From positions 1,116,001-1,180,000 of the forward strand of contig NC_017964.1 in NCBI RefSeq assembly GCF_000219915.2: DNA of 64,000 nucleotides, read 5' to 3'. The stretch is from Advenella kashmirensis WT001. Its GTDB lineage: Bacteria > Pseudomonadota > Gammaproteobacteria > Burkholderiales > Burkholderiaceae_B. The notes beneath the pieces are model-generated. The model worked only from the letters and a program-made list of their open reading frames with translations, was not told where the DNA came from and searched no databases. Position 1 is the first letter of the stretch, and each line of letters opens with the position of its first letter. The position numbers and the translations under genes were made by a program. Below, one piece after another: positions 45,275-53,368 of the stretch.

Positions 45275-46056
45275 ATGGGCTTTCTTGCAAATAAACGAAT
45301 ACTGGTCACGGGCGTCATTTCGAACCGTTCAATCGCCTATGGCATTGCCACCGCTTGCAAAGCGCAAGGAGCTGAACTGGCTTTCACCTACGTCGGAGAC
45401 CGTTTCAAGGACCGCGTGACTGAATTTGCCGCTGATTTCGGCAGTGCCATTGTGATTCCCTGTGATGTGGCTGAAGACGCGCAGATTGACGCCGCTTTTG
45501 AGCAGCTGGCGCAGCACTGGGATGGGCTTGACGGGCTGGTGCATTCCATCGGCTTTGCGCCTCGCGAAGCGATTGCCGGCAACTTCCTGGACGGGCTGTC
45601 CCGCGAAGGCTTCCGTATTGCCCATGATATTTCGGCGTACAGCTTTCCTGCCATGACCAAGGCTGCATTGCCATTGCTCAAGCGCGCCGGGGATCGGTGC
45701 TGACACTGACCTATCTGGGTGCGGAAAAAGCCATACCTAATTACAACACCATGGGTCTGGCAAAGGCGTCTCTGGAAGCCAGTGTTCGCTATCTGGCCAC
45801 CGCCCTGGGCGCCGAAGGCCTGCGCGCCAACGGCATTTCCGCCGGCCCGATCAAAACGCTTGCTGCCAGCGGCATCAAGGATTTTTCTTCCATCCTCAAT
45901 TTTGTCTCGGCTCACGCACCGCTCAAGCGCAATGTCACCATTGAAGATGTGGGCAATACGGCAGCGTTCCTGCTGTCGGACCTGGCTGCGGGTATCACGG
46001 GTGAAATTGTGCATGTAGATGCCGGATTCTCCACCGTCGTACCAGGCATGTCTTAA
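45275..46056 (+). CDS. fabI: Enoyl-[acyl-carrier-protein] reductase (NADH) FabI (frameshifted)
   Basis: 260 residues after repair. The start [20 protein letters not shown] has the FabI-type NAD motif (GVxxxxSIAYGIA). The catalytic Tyr-Lys lies in [19 protein letters not shown], and the C-terminus ([20 protein letters not shown]) is intact. As written, the frame ends at KRAGDRC-stop. One more G in GGGG (45689-45692) gives [13 protein letters not shown], exactly the family sequence. FabI carries out the last step of each fatty-acid elongation cycle and is usually essential, so the break is almost certainly a sequence error. No second enoyl reductase is in the window. Confidence 0.95.
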
Positions 46057-46066
46057 GGATTGAACC

Positions 46067-46789
46067 ATGCGACAAATTATTCTCGATACAGAGACAACCG
46101 GCTTTGACCCGGCAGAAGGCGACCGGATCGTCGAGCTCGGGTGCGTGGAACTGATTGATCGTCAGTTCACCGGGAATAATCTGCATATTTATTTCAATCC
46201 CGACCGGGACAGTTCGCCCGGCGCGCTTGAGGTGCACGGGCTGACCACCGAATTTCTGTCACAGTTCAATCGGTTTGAAGACGAAGCGACACGGATTTTC
46301 GAGTACCTGAAAGGGACCGAAATCTATATTCATAATGCCTCATTTGATGTCAAGTTCCTGAATGCGGAATTTGCACGGGTAGGCATGCCGTCTATCGACA
46401 AAACTGCCGCCGCGATCCACGATACGCTGGCCATGGCGCGTGAACAGTACCCGGGCAAGCGCAACAGTCTGGATATGCTGTGCGAGCGACTGGGTATTTC
46501 GAACGCGCACCGTACTTTGCACGGCGCCTTGCTGGATGCCGAGTTGCTGGCCGAAGTGTGGCTGGCCATGACCCGGGGCCAGTTTGGCCTGGTCATGGAG
46601 CACAGCGATCAGCCGCGCCAGCAGGAAGGTCAGCCGGTGGTGGCGCAATTTGATGCGACGGTCCTGCGCATCGAAGTGGCGACGGAGGCTGAACTGGCCG
46701 AGCACGCGGCCTATCTGGACGGACTGGACCAGGCTGCGGGTGGCCTCAGTTTGTGGCGCAAGCTGACCGAGCCTGCCCCTGCCGCCTGA
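46067..46789 (+). CDS. dnaQ: DNA polymerase III epsilon subunit (3'-5' proofreading exonuclease)
   Basis: 240 residues. The DEDDh exonuclease motifs are MRQIILDTETTGFDP (Exo I), IYIHNASFDVKFLN (Exo II) and AHRTLHGALLDAELLAEVW (Exo III with the catalytic histidine). The C-terminal 50 residues would bind the polymerase alpha subunit. It removes mismatched nucleotides during replication. It starts ten bases after fabI. Confidence 0.95.
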   Translation: MRQIILDTETTGFDPAEGDRIVELGCVELIDRQFTGNNLHIYFNPDRDSSPGALEVHGLTTEFLSQFNRFEDEATRIFEYLKGTEIYIHNASFDVKFLNAEFARVGMPSIDKTAAAIHDTLAMAREQYPGKRNSLDMLCERLGISNAHRTLHGALLDAELLAEVWLAMTRGQFGLVMEHSDQPRQQEGQPVVAQFDATVLRIEVATEAELAEHAAYLDGLDQAAGGLSLWRKLTEPAPAA

Positions 46790-47073
46790 CTCTCCCTTTT
46801 TGTAAGCGCCCTTGCAATGCCTTGGCCATCGTGCGTAGCACCGGCCAGAGTTCCTGGGTGCGAAGCCGCTCGCTGCTCGTTTCCTCTCTGTCGTTTCCGC
46901 TCTTGTCTGGCACCTGCCGGTTGCCTCTTATCTTTCGTATCCCTTCTCTTGCTCCCTGCCCGTTGCCCTATGCGTTTTGTCTCTGATCGTAGCCACTAGC
47001 GGCGCTCGCCGATTTCACGGAAATTTAACGCCTGCTGCAATATAGTCTGGTTTTATCCGCTTTTAGTATCAGG
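46790..47073. other. Intergenic region, nothing recognised
   Basis: 284 bases with pyrimidine-rich stretches (46792-46806, 46875-46960). No supported gene. Confidence 0.35.
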
Positions 47074-48228
47074 ATGAGCGTGTATTCCAGACATCAAGAT
47101 AGGCGGCATTGTCCGCAAGAGTGCAATAAGCGGGCGCTGGCCGGCGGTACGCCTGCTGCGCAGACCGCTATGGCAAAGGCACGCAGGGCGGCAGAGGCGT
47201 CGGTCAGTTGTGTGATTCCCGCCTTGAATGAGGCACGCAGTCTGGCCATCCTGTTGCCCATGCTGACCGTATTGCTGCGTGATGCCTTTGCCAGCTGGGA
47301 AATTATCGTGGTTGACGATGGCAGCACGGACGATACCCCGGCTTTTATGAGCGAGGTCTGTCAGCGCGAAGATCGGGTGCGCTATTTGCAGTTGTCACGC
47401 AATTTTGGCAAAGAGGCCGCATTGTCCGCCGGGCTGGAGCTGGCCGTGGGGCAGGTTGTTGTCACGCTGGATGCAGACCTGCAGCATCCGCCTGCGCTGA
47501 TTGCCCGAATGGTTGTGCACTGGGAGCAGGGCGCCGATATGGTCTATGCGGTGCGCGAGGCGCGCGCCGATGAGCGGCTGCTCAAGCGCATCGGCACGCG
47601 GATATTCTATTTCCTGATGAAAGGCACCGGCAAGATTCGGATTGAGCCCGATGCCTGTGATTTCCGTCTGATGGACCGCAAGGTGGTGCAGGCCTTGTGC
47701 CAGTTGCCCGAGCGCACGCGTTTTATGAAGGGCCTGTATGCCTGGGTCGGTTTTCGTACGCAAGCTGTTTATTACCAGCCAGATGAACGACGCTTTGGCA
47801 CATCCCGGTTCAATCTGTTTCGTCTTGTTGGTCATGGCCTGCAGGGGCTGACTGCATTTACAACGTGGCCGTTGCGCATGGCCATGTTCGGCGGTATGCT
47901 GCTGGCCGGTTTGGCGCTCTTGTATGGTCTGTATGTCATATTTGAATATGTAATGGTGGGCAACCCGGTGCGGGGCTATTCCACGCTGATTGTGGCCGAG
48001 AGTTTCTTTGCGGGCATCATTCTGATTTCGGTTGGCATGGTGGGCGAGTATGTGGCGCATATCTACGAAGAAGTCAAACGCAGGCCGCTTTTCATTGTGA
48101 GCAAACAAATGGGACAGGGGCTCTCCCAGGGTTCCCCGCGCTTGCTGGACGTTCGCCGCAAGACTGCAAAGCAACTGCCGGAGCCGGACATGTATCCGAT
48201 GGTTTATGACATTCGTATTGTCTGTTAG
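47074..48228 (+). CDS. Family 2 glycosyltransferase (polyprenyl-phosphate type, GtrB/DPM-like)
   Basis: 384 residues from the ATG at 47074; a start at 47170 (MAKARRAAEASVSCVIPALN) would remove a poor N-terminal tail and is possible. The GT-A domain has VVDDGSTDDTP and TLDADLQHPP (metal-binding Asp), and the RTRFMKGLYAWVGF block of dolichol/undecaprenyl-phosphate sugar transferases. Two C-terminal membrane helices (MAMFGGMLLAGLALLYGLYV; ESFFAGIILISVGMVGEYVA) match the GtrB/ArnC layout. It would move a sugar onto a lipid phosphate at the inner membrane. The YdjC-like deacetylase gene downstream suggests glycan modification. Confidence 0.88.
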   Translation: MSVYSRHQDRRHCPQECNKRALAGGTPAAQTAMAKARRAAEASVSCVIPALNEARSLAILLPMLTVLLRDAFASWEIIVVDDGSTDDTPAFMSEVCQREDRVRYLQLSRNFGKEAALSAGLELAVGQVVVTLDADLQHPPALIARMVVHWEQGADMVYAVREARADERLLKRIGTRIFYFLMKGTGKIRIEPDACDFRLMDRKVVQALCQLPERTRFMKGLYAWVGFRTQAVYYQPDERRFGTSRFNLFRLVGHGLQGLTAFTTWPLRMAMFGGMLLAGLALLYGLYVIFEYVMVGNPVRGYSTLIVAESFFAGIILISVGMVGEYVAHIYEEVKRRPLFIVSKQMGQGLSQGSPRLLDVRRKTAKQLPEPDMYPMVYDIRIVC

Positions 48229-48283
48229 GATGGCGTATCGGCAATCGATCATCTGACACCACAAGCCGGGACAGGAAGCCAAA

Positions 48284-49096
48284 ATGGCACGCAAGAAGAA
48301 ACAGATCACACTCTGCGCTGATGATTTCGGTTTGAATGAGAATATCAATCTTGCGGTATGTGAGCTTGCCGCAGCACACCGGATCAGCGCTACCAGTTGC
48401 CTGACCCAGGCCGGCGCATGGCCTTCCGGCGCACAAAGACTGCGCAGCCTGGATATCGATATTGGCTTGCATATTAACCTTACTGAAAAGCTCGGGCCGG
48501 ATAATGATTTTCATCGGCCGCTGTCGCGACTTATTATGAATGCATGGCTGCGTCAGCTGGATCCCGCTGTCCTGGCGCGTTCAATTGAACACCAATGCGA
48601 TCTTTTTGAGCAACACGCAAAGCGTACGCCGGATTTCTTTGACGGTCACCAGCACGTACACCAGTTTCCGCAGATTCGCGACGCGCTGATGGAGGTGCTG
48701 ATTCGGCGTTACGATTGTGATGATTTCTGGGTGCGTTCGACGGCGATGCGCAATGCTTCACTGGCCCGGGGGCTGCAATGGAAAGCGCGGTTGATCGCGC
48801 TGCTGGGCAGCAGTGCGCTGCGCCGACGCCTGCAACGGATTGATTTTCCCTACAACGAAGATTTTGCAGGCGTGTACGCGCTGACTGGCGGCAGCGCCCG
48901 TTTCGAGCGGCATATGCAGGCGTGGCTGGCAGCGGCGGGCGAGCGAATTGTCATCATGTGCCATCCGGCCGATGGCATTGACCCGACCGATGTCATCGGT
49001 GCCCAGCGCGCTGCTGAATTTGCATTTCTCAAAAGCGATGCGTTTGCGGATTTACTCGCCACGCACTACTGCCGTCTCGTTCGTTATCCGACATGA
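48284..49096 (+). CDS. ChbG/HpnK (YdjC) family carbohydrate deacetylase
   Basis: 270 residues. The metal-binding start ITLCADDFGLNENINLAV and the DGHQHVHQFPQIRDAL motif identify the YdjC family of polysaccharide-deacetylase-like enzymes. The C-terminal IVIMCHPADG completes the active site. The family deacetylates chito-oligosaccharides, hopanoid-linked N-acetylglucosamine or similar sugars. It lies 55 bases after a polyprenyl-phosphate glycosyltransferase gene, so it may remove an acetyl group from a lipid-linked N-acetyl sugar. Confidence 0.9.
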   Translation: MARKKKQITLCADDFGLNENINLAVCELAAAHRISATSCLTQAGAWPSGAQRLRSLDIDIGLHINLTEKLGPDNDFHRPLSRLIMNAWLRQLDPAVLARSIEHQCDLFEQHAKRTPDFFDGHQHVHQFPQIRDALMEVLIRRYDCDDFWVRSTAMRNASLARGLQWKARLIALLGSSALRRRLQRIDFPYNEDFAGVYALTGGSARFERHMQAWLAAAGERIVIMCHPADGIDPTDVIGAQRAAEFAFLKSDAFADLLATHYCRLVRYPT

Positions 49097-49248
49097 GCCC
49101 AGGAGAGGTGGCGCATACGGGGCGTGGCCTGAACCGGGATCGTGCCGCGACAGCGTAACCTGTCACGGTGATGGGTTGCTGCAAGACGTGACTGATTACT
49201 GATCAGGCACGTCATTGGTCAAATGGACAGGCGTGACGGTATGGAACG

Positions 49249-49812
49249 CTAATCGGTGTGTGAAGGTGCTGCGGTGCTGATATTATCAGGCAGGGTTTGA
49301 GCGCCGCCGGACAGGGGGCGCTGCATCAGAACGGTATCGACCCATTGACCGTGCTTGAAACCTGTCGCGGGAAGGGTGCCGATCATTTCAAAACCGGCCT
49401 TGCGATGCACGCCGATGGAGGCCGTATTCGCGCTATTGCCGATCACGGCGATCATCTGGCGCCACGGACCGGCTTCGCACAGCCGGATCAACTCGGCCAG
49501 CAATAAGGATCCCGCACCCATGCGTCCCAGATCATGGCGCAGATAAATGGCGTTTTCTACAGTATAGCGATAGGCCACGCGCGGGCGAAACGATGATGCA
49601 TAGGCATAACCGATAATTTCGCCGTCTTTTTCCGCCACAATATAGGGATAACCCTGTGTGGTGATATGGACAAATCGCTCAAGCATCTGCTCACGATCGG
49701 GTACGGTTTCTTCGAAGGTGGCGATGCCATGCAGCACATGCCAGGCATAAATTTGCGCAATTGCTGATATGTCCTGAGCGGTTGCAGGACGAACGCGGCA
49801 GAAATCGGTCAT
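49249..49812 (-). CDS. GNAT acetyltransferase, phosphinothricin acetyltransferase-like
   Basis: 187 residues. The start CRVRPATAQDISAIAQIYAWHVLHG and the acetyl-CoA loop DLGRMGAGSLLLAELIRLCE, followed by VIGNSANTASIGVHRKAGFE, are typical of the Pat/YncA branch, which acetylates phosphinothricin, methionine sulfone or sulfoximine. The true substrate is not known. Alone on its strand between two rightward genes. Confidence 0.88.
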   Translation of the reverse strand: MTDFCRVRPATAQDISAIAQIYAWHVLHGIATFEETVPDREQMLERFVHITTQGYPYIVAEKDGEIIGYAYASSFRPRVAYRYTVENAIYLRHDLGRMGAGSLLLAELIRLCEAGPWRQMIAVIGNSANTASIGVHRKAGFEMIGTLPATGFKHGQWVDTVLMQRPLSGGAQTLPDNISTAAPSHTD

Positions 49813-50086
49813 TTACTGTTTTAAATCAGATCGTGGTGAAATTACTGATGCTATTTTATAGAGATTAGGGTAAATTTGTATCAGATGCTGCGTTAAACTG
49901 GCATAAAATAATTTGGGCCGCTGTCCAATCTGCTCCGCTGCTCCACGGTATTACAACTGTGATAAGGTGGCAGACGACAGTTCAGGCGATCTTCAATCAC
50001 GGTGCCCCAGGCATCAAACTGTCGGTGCCGGTTCCGGTTCGCTGTCTATGCGGCTGCGTTACTGCCCCGACACCCTGTGAGGACAT

Positions 50087-50437
50087 ATGTCAACACCCAT
50101 TACCCCGTTAAGTGACTCGCTGGCGGTAGCCCCCAATTGGCGCAGAAGACATGGCGGCTGTCAAGCAGCGGGCTACCAAAGCGTCATTATTAACCGCCCC
50201 GACTACGAAGGCGGCGAATCGCAGCCGGCTTCGGCCGATGTCATCAAGGCGGGCGAACAGGCCGGTCTGACGGTGGTTTACCAGCCCGTCGTCAGTGGCG
50301 CCATTACCCCCGAGGACGTCAAGGCTTTCCGTCAATACCTCGACACCTTACCCGCGCCGGTTCTGGCGTACTGTCGCTCGGGTACGCGTTGCACGCATCT
50401 TTACAATGCGGCCAAACAGGAAACATCGCAGTCTTAA
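50087..50437 (+). CDS. BLH/TIGR01244-type phosphatase (three single-base losses)
   Basis: About 117 residues. The C-terminal half is typical: SVIINRPDYEGGE, EQAGLTVVYQPVVSGAITPEDV and the cysteine phosphatase loop VLAYCRSGTRC. The N-terminal part as written (APNWRRRHGGCQAAGY) is out of frame. Adding one base at each of three places (CCCCC at 50130-50134, GCGC at 50140-50143, AAGC at 50163-50166) gives APQLAPEDMAAVKAAGYQSV, the family's usual start, and then returns to the original frame. The family resembles dual-specificity phosphatases and is often linked to sulfide metabolism (BLH). Confidence 0.8.
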   Translation: MSTPITPLSDSLAVAPNWRRRHGGCQAAGYQSVIINRPDYEGGESQPASADVIKAGEQAGLTVVYQPVVSGAITPEDVKAFRQYLDTLPAPVLAYCRSGTRCTHLYNAAKQETSQS

Positions 50438-50448
50438 GGAGTCCCACC

Positions 50449-50916
50449 ATGTTCAATAAAATTCTACTTCCTATCGACGGTTCGGACATTTCTGCACGGG
50501 CAGCCAATTCAGGCATTTGCTTTGCACGGCAGAACAGCGCCGAGGTAATCGCCATCAACGTGACCCAGCCTTTTTCAACCTTGATCGGCTTTGACGGCAT
50601 GGCGGCTTCCTACGCCATTTCCGACGGCGACTATGAAGAGGCCGCACGCAAGGAAGCCGAGTCCTATCTGAAACCGGTGCTGGATCGCGCCCAGACTGCA
50701 AATGTAAAAGCAACGTCGCTCATCATTTCGAACTACAGCGTTGCCGATGGCATTGTTGAAGCCGCCAAGGAAAATGCCTGCGATCTTATTTACATCGCCA
50801 GTCACGGTCGCAGCGGGCTGTCCCGGCTGTTACTGGGCAGCGTGACGACCAAAGTGCTGTCATTGGCCCATACATCGGTGCTGGTGTATCGTTTGAAAGA
50901 GCAAAGTAGCAGCTAA
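50449..50916 (+). CDS. Universal stress protein (UspA family)
   Basis: 155 residues from the ATG at 50449, preceded by AAGGAG; the open frame extends upstream without a better start. The start FNKILLPIDGSDISARAANS and the ATP-binding GRSGLSRLLLGSVTTKVLSLA motif (G2xG9xG(S/T)) are clear. USP proteins bind ATP and support stress survival. It starts 11 bases after the BLH-type gene, and the two are probably co-transcribed. Confidence 0.92.
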   Translation: MFNKILLPIDGSDISARAANSGICFARQNSAEVIAINVTQPFSTLIGFDGMAASYAISDGDYEEAARKEAESYLKPVLDRAQTANVKATSLIISNYSVADGIVEAAKENACDLIYIASHGRSGLSRLLLGSVTTKVLSLAHTSVLVYRLKEQSSS

Positions 50917-51048
50917 TTCGGATCTTTGGTATTGCGATTCGCCGGCAGGTACACTGGCGGCGGATCTGCAGGATATCTCTGGTAGAGAATCGGTCAGCAC
51001 ACAGGGTGGCTTGCGAAGGGTGGTCAACTGCGCGGTATGGCCGACAGC

Positions 51049-52371
51049 CTATGCCACCTGTAATATAAACCGCGTCATGGATGCGCCTGGCTGGGTTGAG
51101 GATTCGACCCGAATGGTCCAGTGTTCCAGTTCACAAATATGTTGCACAATGGCAAGGCCCAGCCCGCGCCGCTTGGTCGGTTCTGCCATGAAACTGCTAT
51201 CCTCTGCCATCTGCGCATCACGCGTGTGCCCACTGTAATAACGTTCAAAAATCCTGGGCAGATCGGTCTGGGCAATGCCCTTGCCGTTGTCTTCAAAATA
51301 CAGGCGCGCGCCCGATAAATAGACCGTCAGAGTCGTCGCCTCAGCATGTTCCAGGGTATTGCGAATCAGATTGCGCATGATCATCTGCATCGCGTAGCGA
51401 TTAACGGTCAACACCTCGCCCGGCAGCAATTGGTTGATCAGTTGCAACTTGATATCTTCATCATCACCGGTGCTGGTGCTCCAGGCATTTTCAAGGCAAT
51501 CGCGCAGGTGGACCGGTTCGGCGTTTTGCCGTGCCTGTGTTTTCAAATGGACCGTACTTTCCAGTGTATCGGTGATCAGATCGACATTGGTCAGCGTGCG
51601 CTTGAGCCTCATGCGGGTTTCGTCAAGCAACTGGGTATCTTCCAGCGCGAGCTCGGCATCGGTGCGGATCGTGGTCAACGGGGTGCGGATTTCATGATTC
51701 AGGTTCGCAGAAAATTCCTTTTCCTGTGCAATTGATTTTTCGACCTGGCCCTGCATTCGGTTGAAGGCTTCGATCAGGCGTCCCACTTCATCATTGCGAC
51801 TGGGAGACAGGTTGGATGCACCTGGCGCCCAGGTTGAGAGGATCTGGGTCAGGCTTTGCACGGGCTCGGTAATGCGCCTGGATACGCCACGTGCCAGCAA
51901 ATACGATAAACCGATGCACAGCATGCCGGCCATGATCACAATAAAGGCAAAGTCATGCACGCGCTCCTCATTGCGTGTTGCGTCGTAAAGCAGTACGGTT
52001 TTGCCCTGACCATGGGTAAATATAAGTACATGCCAGGTTGCATTGCCCGGCTGCATGAAATAGGCGCCTTCGTTCAGGTTACGCAACTGGGAAGGCAGCA
52101 GGCTTTCGTCGGCTGCACTGGCAATATCCCAGCGCCGGATGGGCTGGTTTTGACTTTCCTGTATTCCATTGCCGGGTGCGGTGGCCTGATGGGCGTCCAG
52201 TGCCACAATCCGGTCCTTTTCAGCCAGCAGGGTTGACTCCACCAGATTATCTTCCATGCTGTCGAATGCCCAGAGCGAGAGGACGCACAGCACCACGACA
52301 AAAAGCGTAACGGCACCGGTCAGCGCCAGCGACATTCGTTGCGAGAGCGATAGCGAGCCGCGGCTTTTCAT
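51049..52371 (-). CDS. Sensor histidine kinase
   Basis: 440 residues. The first membrane helix (about 12-35, SLALTGAVTLFVVVLCVLSL) and the second (about 148-168) enclose a periplasmic sensor of roughly 110 residues. HAMP follows, then the HisKA box with phospho-accepting histidine (SANLNHEIRTPLTTI) near residue 235, and the ATPase motifs NLIRNTLEH (N), EDNGKGI (G1) and RRGLGLAIV (G2). Its start overlaps the response-regulator stop by four bases. The signal is unknown. The adjacent formate/oxalate transporter gene makes an organic acid one possibility. Confidence 0.93.
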   Translation of the reverse strand: MKSRGSLSLSQRMSLALTGAVTLFVVVLCVLSLWAFDSMEDNLVESTLLAEKDRIVALDAHQATAPGNGIQESQNQPIRRWDIASAADESLLPSQLRNLNEGAYFMQPGNATWHVLIFTHGQGKTVLLYDATRNEERVHDFAFIVIMAGMLCIGLSYLLARGVSRRITEPVQSLTQILSTWAPGASNLSPSRNDEVGRLIEAFNRMQGQVEKSIAQEKEFSANLNHEIRTPLTTIRTDAELALEDTQLLDETRMRLKRTLTNVDLITDTLESTVHLKTQARQNAEPVHLRDCLENAWSTSTGDDEDIKLQLINQLLPGEVLTVNRYAMQMIMRNLIRNTLEHAEATTLTVYLSGARLYFEDNGKGIAQTDLPRIFERYYSGHTRDAQMAEDSSFMAEPTKRRGLGLAIVQHICELEHWTIRVESSTQPGASMTRFILQVA

Positions 52372-53063
52372 GATTGCTCTTTAAGTTTGCCCAGACGCCA
52401 TCCGGTGCCATGCACGGTTTCAATGACATCGCAATCATGCTCGGCCAGGGCTTTGCGCAGCAAATGAATCTGACTGCGCAGCGCATCCGAAGATTTCGGA
52501 TCGTCTGCCCATAACAGGCTCTCGAAGCGCTCTTTTGTAATGACTTCACCGGGATGTTGCAGGAAGGTGCTCAGGATATCGTAGGACTTGCGCGTCAGAT
52601 GTATCGGTACACCCCGGATGGCGACGATATGCGAGCGCGTGTTGATCTCGATCTGGCCCCAGCGTCTGACCGGGTTGGCCACAGTGCCGGTGGCGCGCTT
52701 GATGAGTGCGTTGATTCGCGCTTCAAGCTCACTTAACGAGAACGGCTTGGTCAGGTAGTCATCGGTGCCCAGGGAAAAACCGGTAAGCTTGTCCTGCAAG
52801 GCATCGCGCGCGGTGAGAATGACTACCGGGGTGCTAAGCATCGCCTGATCCCGGATGTATTGCAGTACGTCAAATCCGCTTTTACCGGGCAATCCGAGGT
52901 CCAGGACAATCGTGTCAAAGGCATACTGGTCGAGCAGGGATACAGCGGCATGGCCTTCATAGGCAACATCCACCATATAGCCTTTTTTTTCCAGATAGCT
53001 GCAGACATTGGCCGCAATGCTGATTTCGTCTTCGACCAGAAGGATGCGCTTGTGAGTGCTCAT
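52368..53063 (-). CDS. OmpR-family response regulator
   Basis: 231 residues. The receiver domain has the acidic pocket LLVEDE, the phosphorylated aspartate in TIVLDLGLPGKSG near residue 56, and the lysine in DDYLTKPFS. The winged helix domain occupies about 135-225 (LTRKSYDILSTFLQHPGEVI; SDALRSQIHLLRKAL). It precedes and overlaps its kinase gene. Transcription control of the nearby transporter is possible but unproven. Confidence 0.95.
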   Translation of the reverse strand: MSTHKRILLVEDEISIAANVCSYLEKKGYMVDVAYEGHAAVSLLDQYAFDTIVLDLGLPGKSGFDVLQYIRDQAMLSTPVVILTARDALQDKLTGFSLGTDDYLTKPFSLSELEARINALIKRATGTVANPVRRWGQIEINTRSHIVAIRGVPIHLTRKSYDILSTFLQHPGEVITKERFESLLWADDPKSSDALRSQIHLLRKALAEHDCDVIETVHGTGWRLGKLKEQS

Positions 53064-53231
53064 GGTGATTCCTGGAACAGGTTCTGGGCGCGATATGTCC
53101 CAGATGTGTTCACATTATAGAAAAACGCCGCATCAAGCAGTGCTTATTGCGGCGTGGTCGACCAATTGGCAGGCTTCCGGGGCGCGCTCCGGGAAGCGCG
53201 CCGCCCGAGGTCCTGTTAAAGCACAGGCAGG

Positions 53232-53354
53232 TTATTTGAACAGGCTGCGGCGGTGATGATGGTATTGGCCACACCCCAGATCAGCGGAACACCGACCAGA
53301 AGCCAGAAGGCCACGATCAGTCCTACGGGGTTTTCTTTGAGCAGTATCTTGCAT
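53232..53354 (-). CDS. MFS transporter small subunit (two frame errors)
   Basis: In the minus strand a frame reads KILLKENPVGLIVAFWLLVG, then VPLIWGVANTIITAA, a single membrane helix typical of the roughly 40-residue 'MFS transporter small subunit' encoded beside OFA transporters. The ATG at 53354 is one base out of frame, and near the end one added C (53243-53244) would give AAALFK-stop at 53232. Repaired, it is 40 residues. It lies 14 bases after the OFA gene, supporting a functional pair. The function of these small partners is unknown. Confidence 0.65.
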   Translation of the reverse strand: MQDTAQRKPRRTDRGLLASGRCSADLGCGQYHHHRRSLFK

Positions 53355-53368
53355 CTTCTATCTCCCTG

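Noticed and set aside
45224..45703. fabI as a true pseudogene
   Set aside because: A single lost G restores the full conserved protein, and many neighbouring genes show the same type of break.
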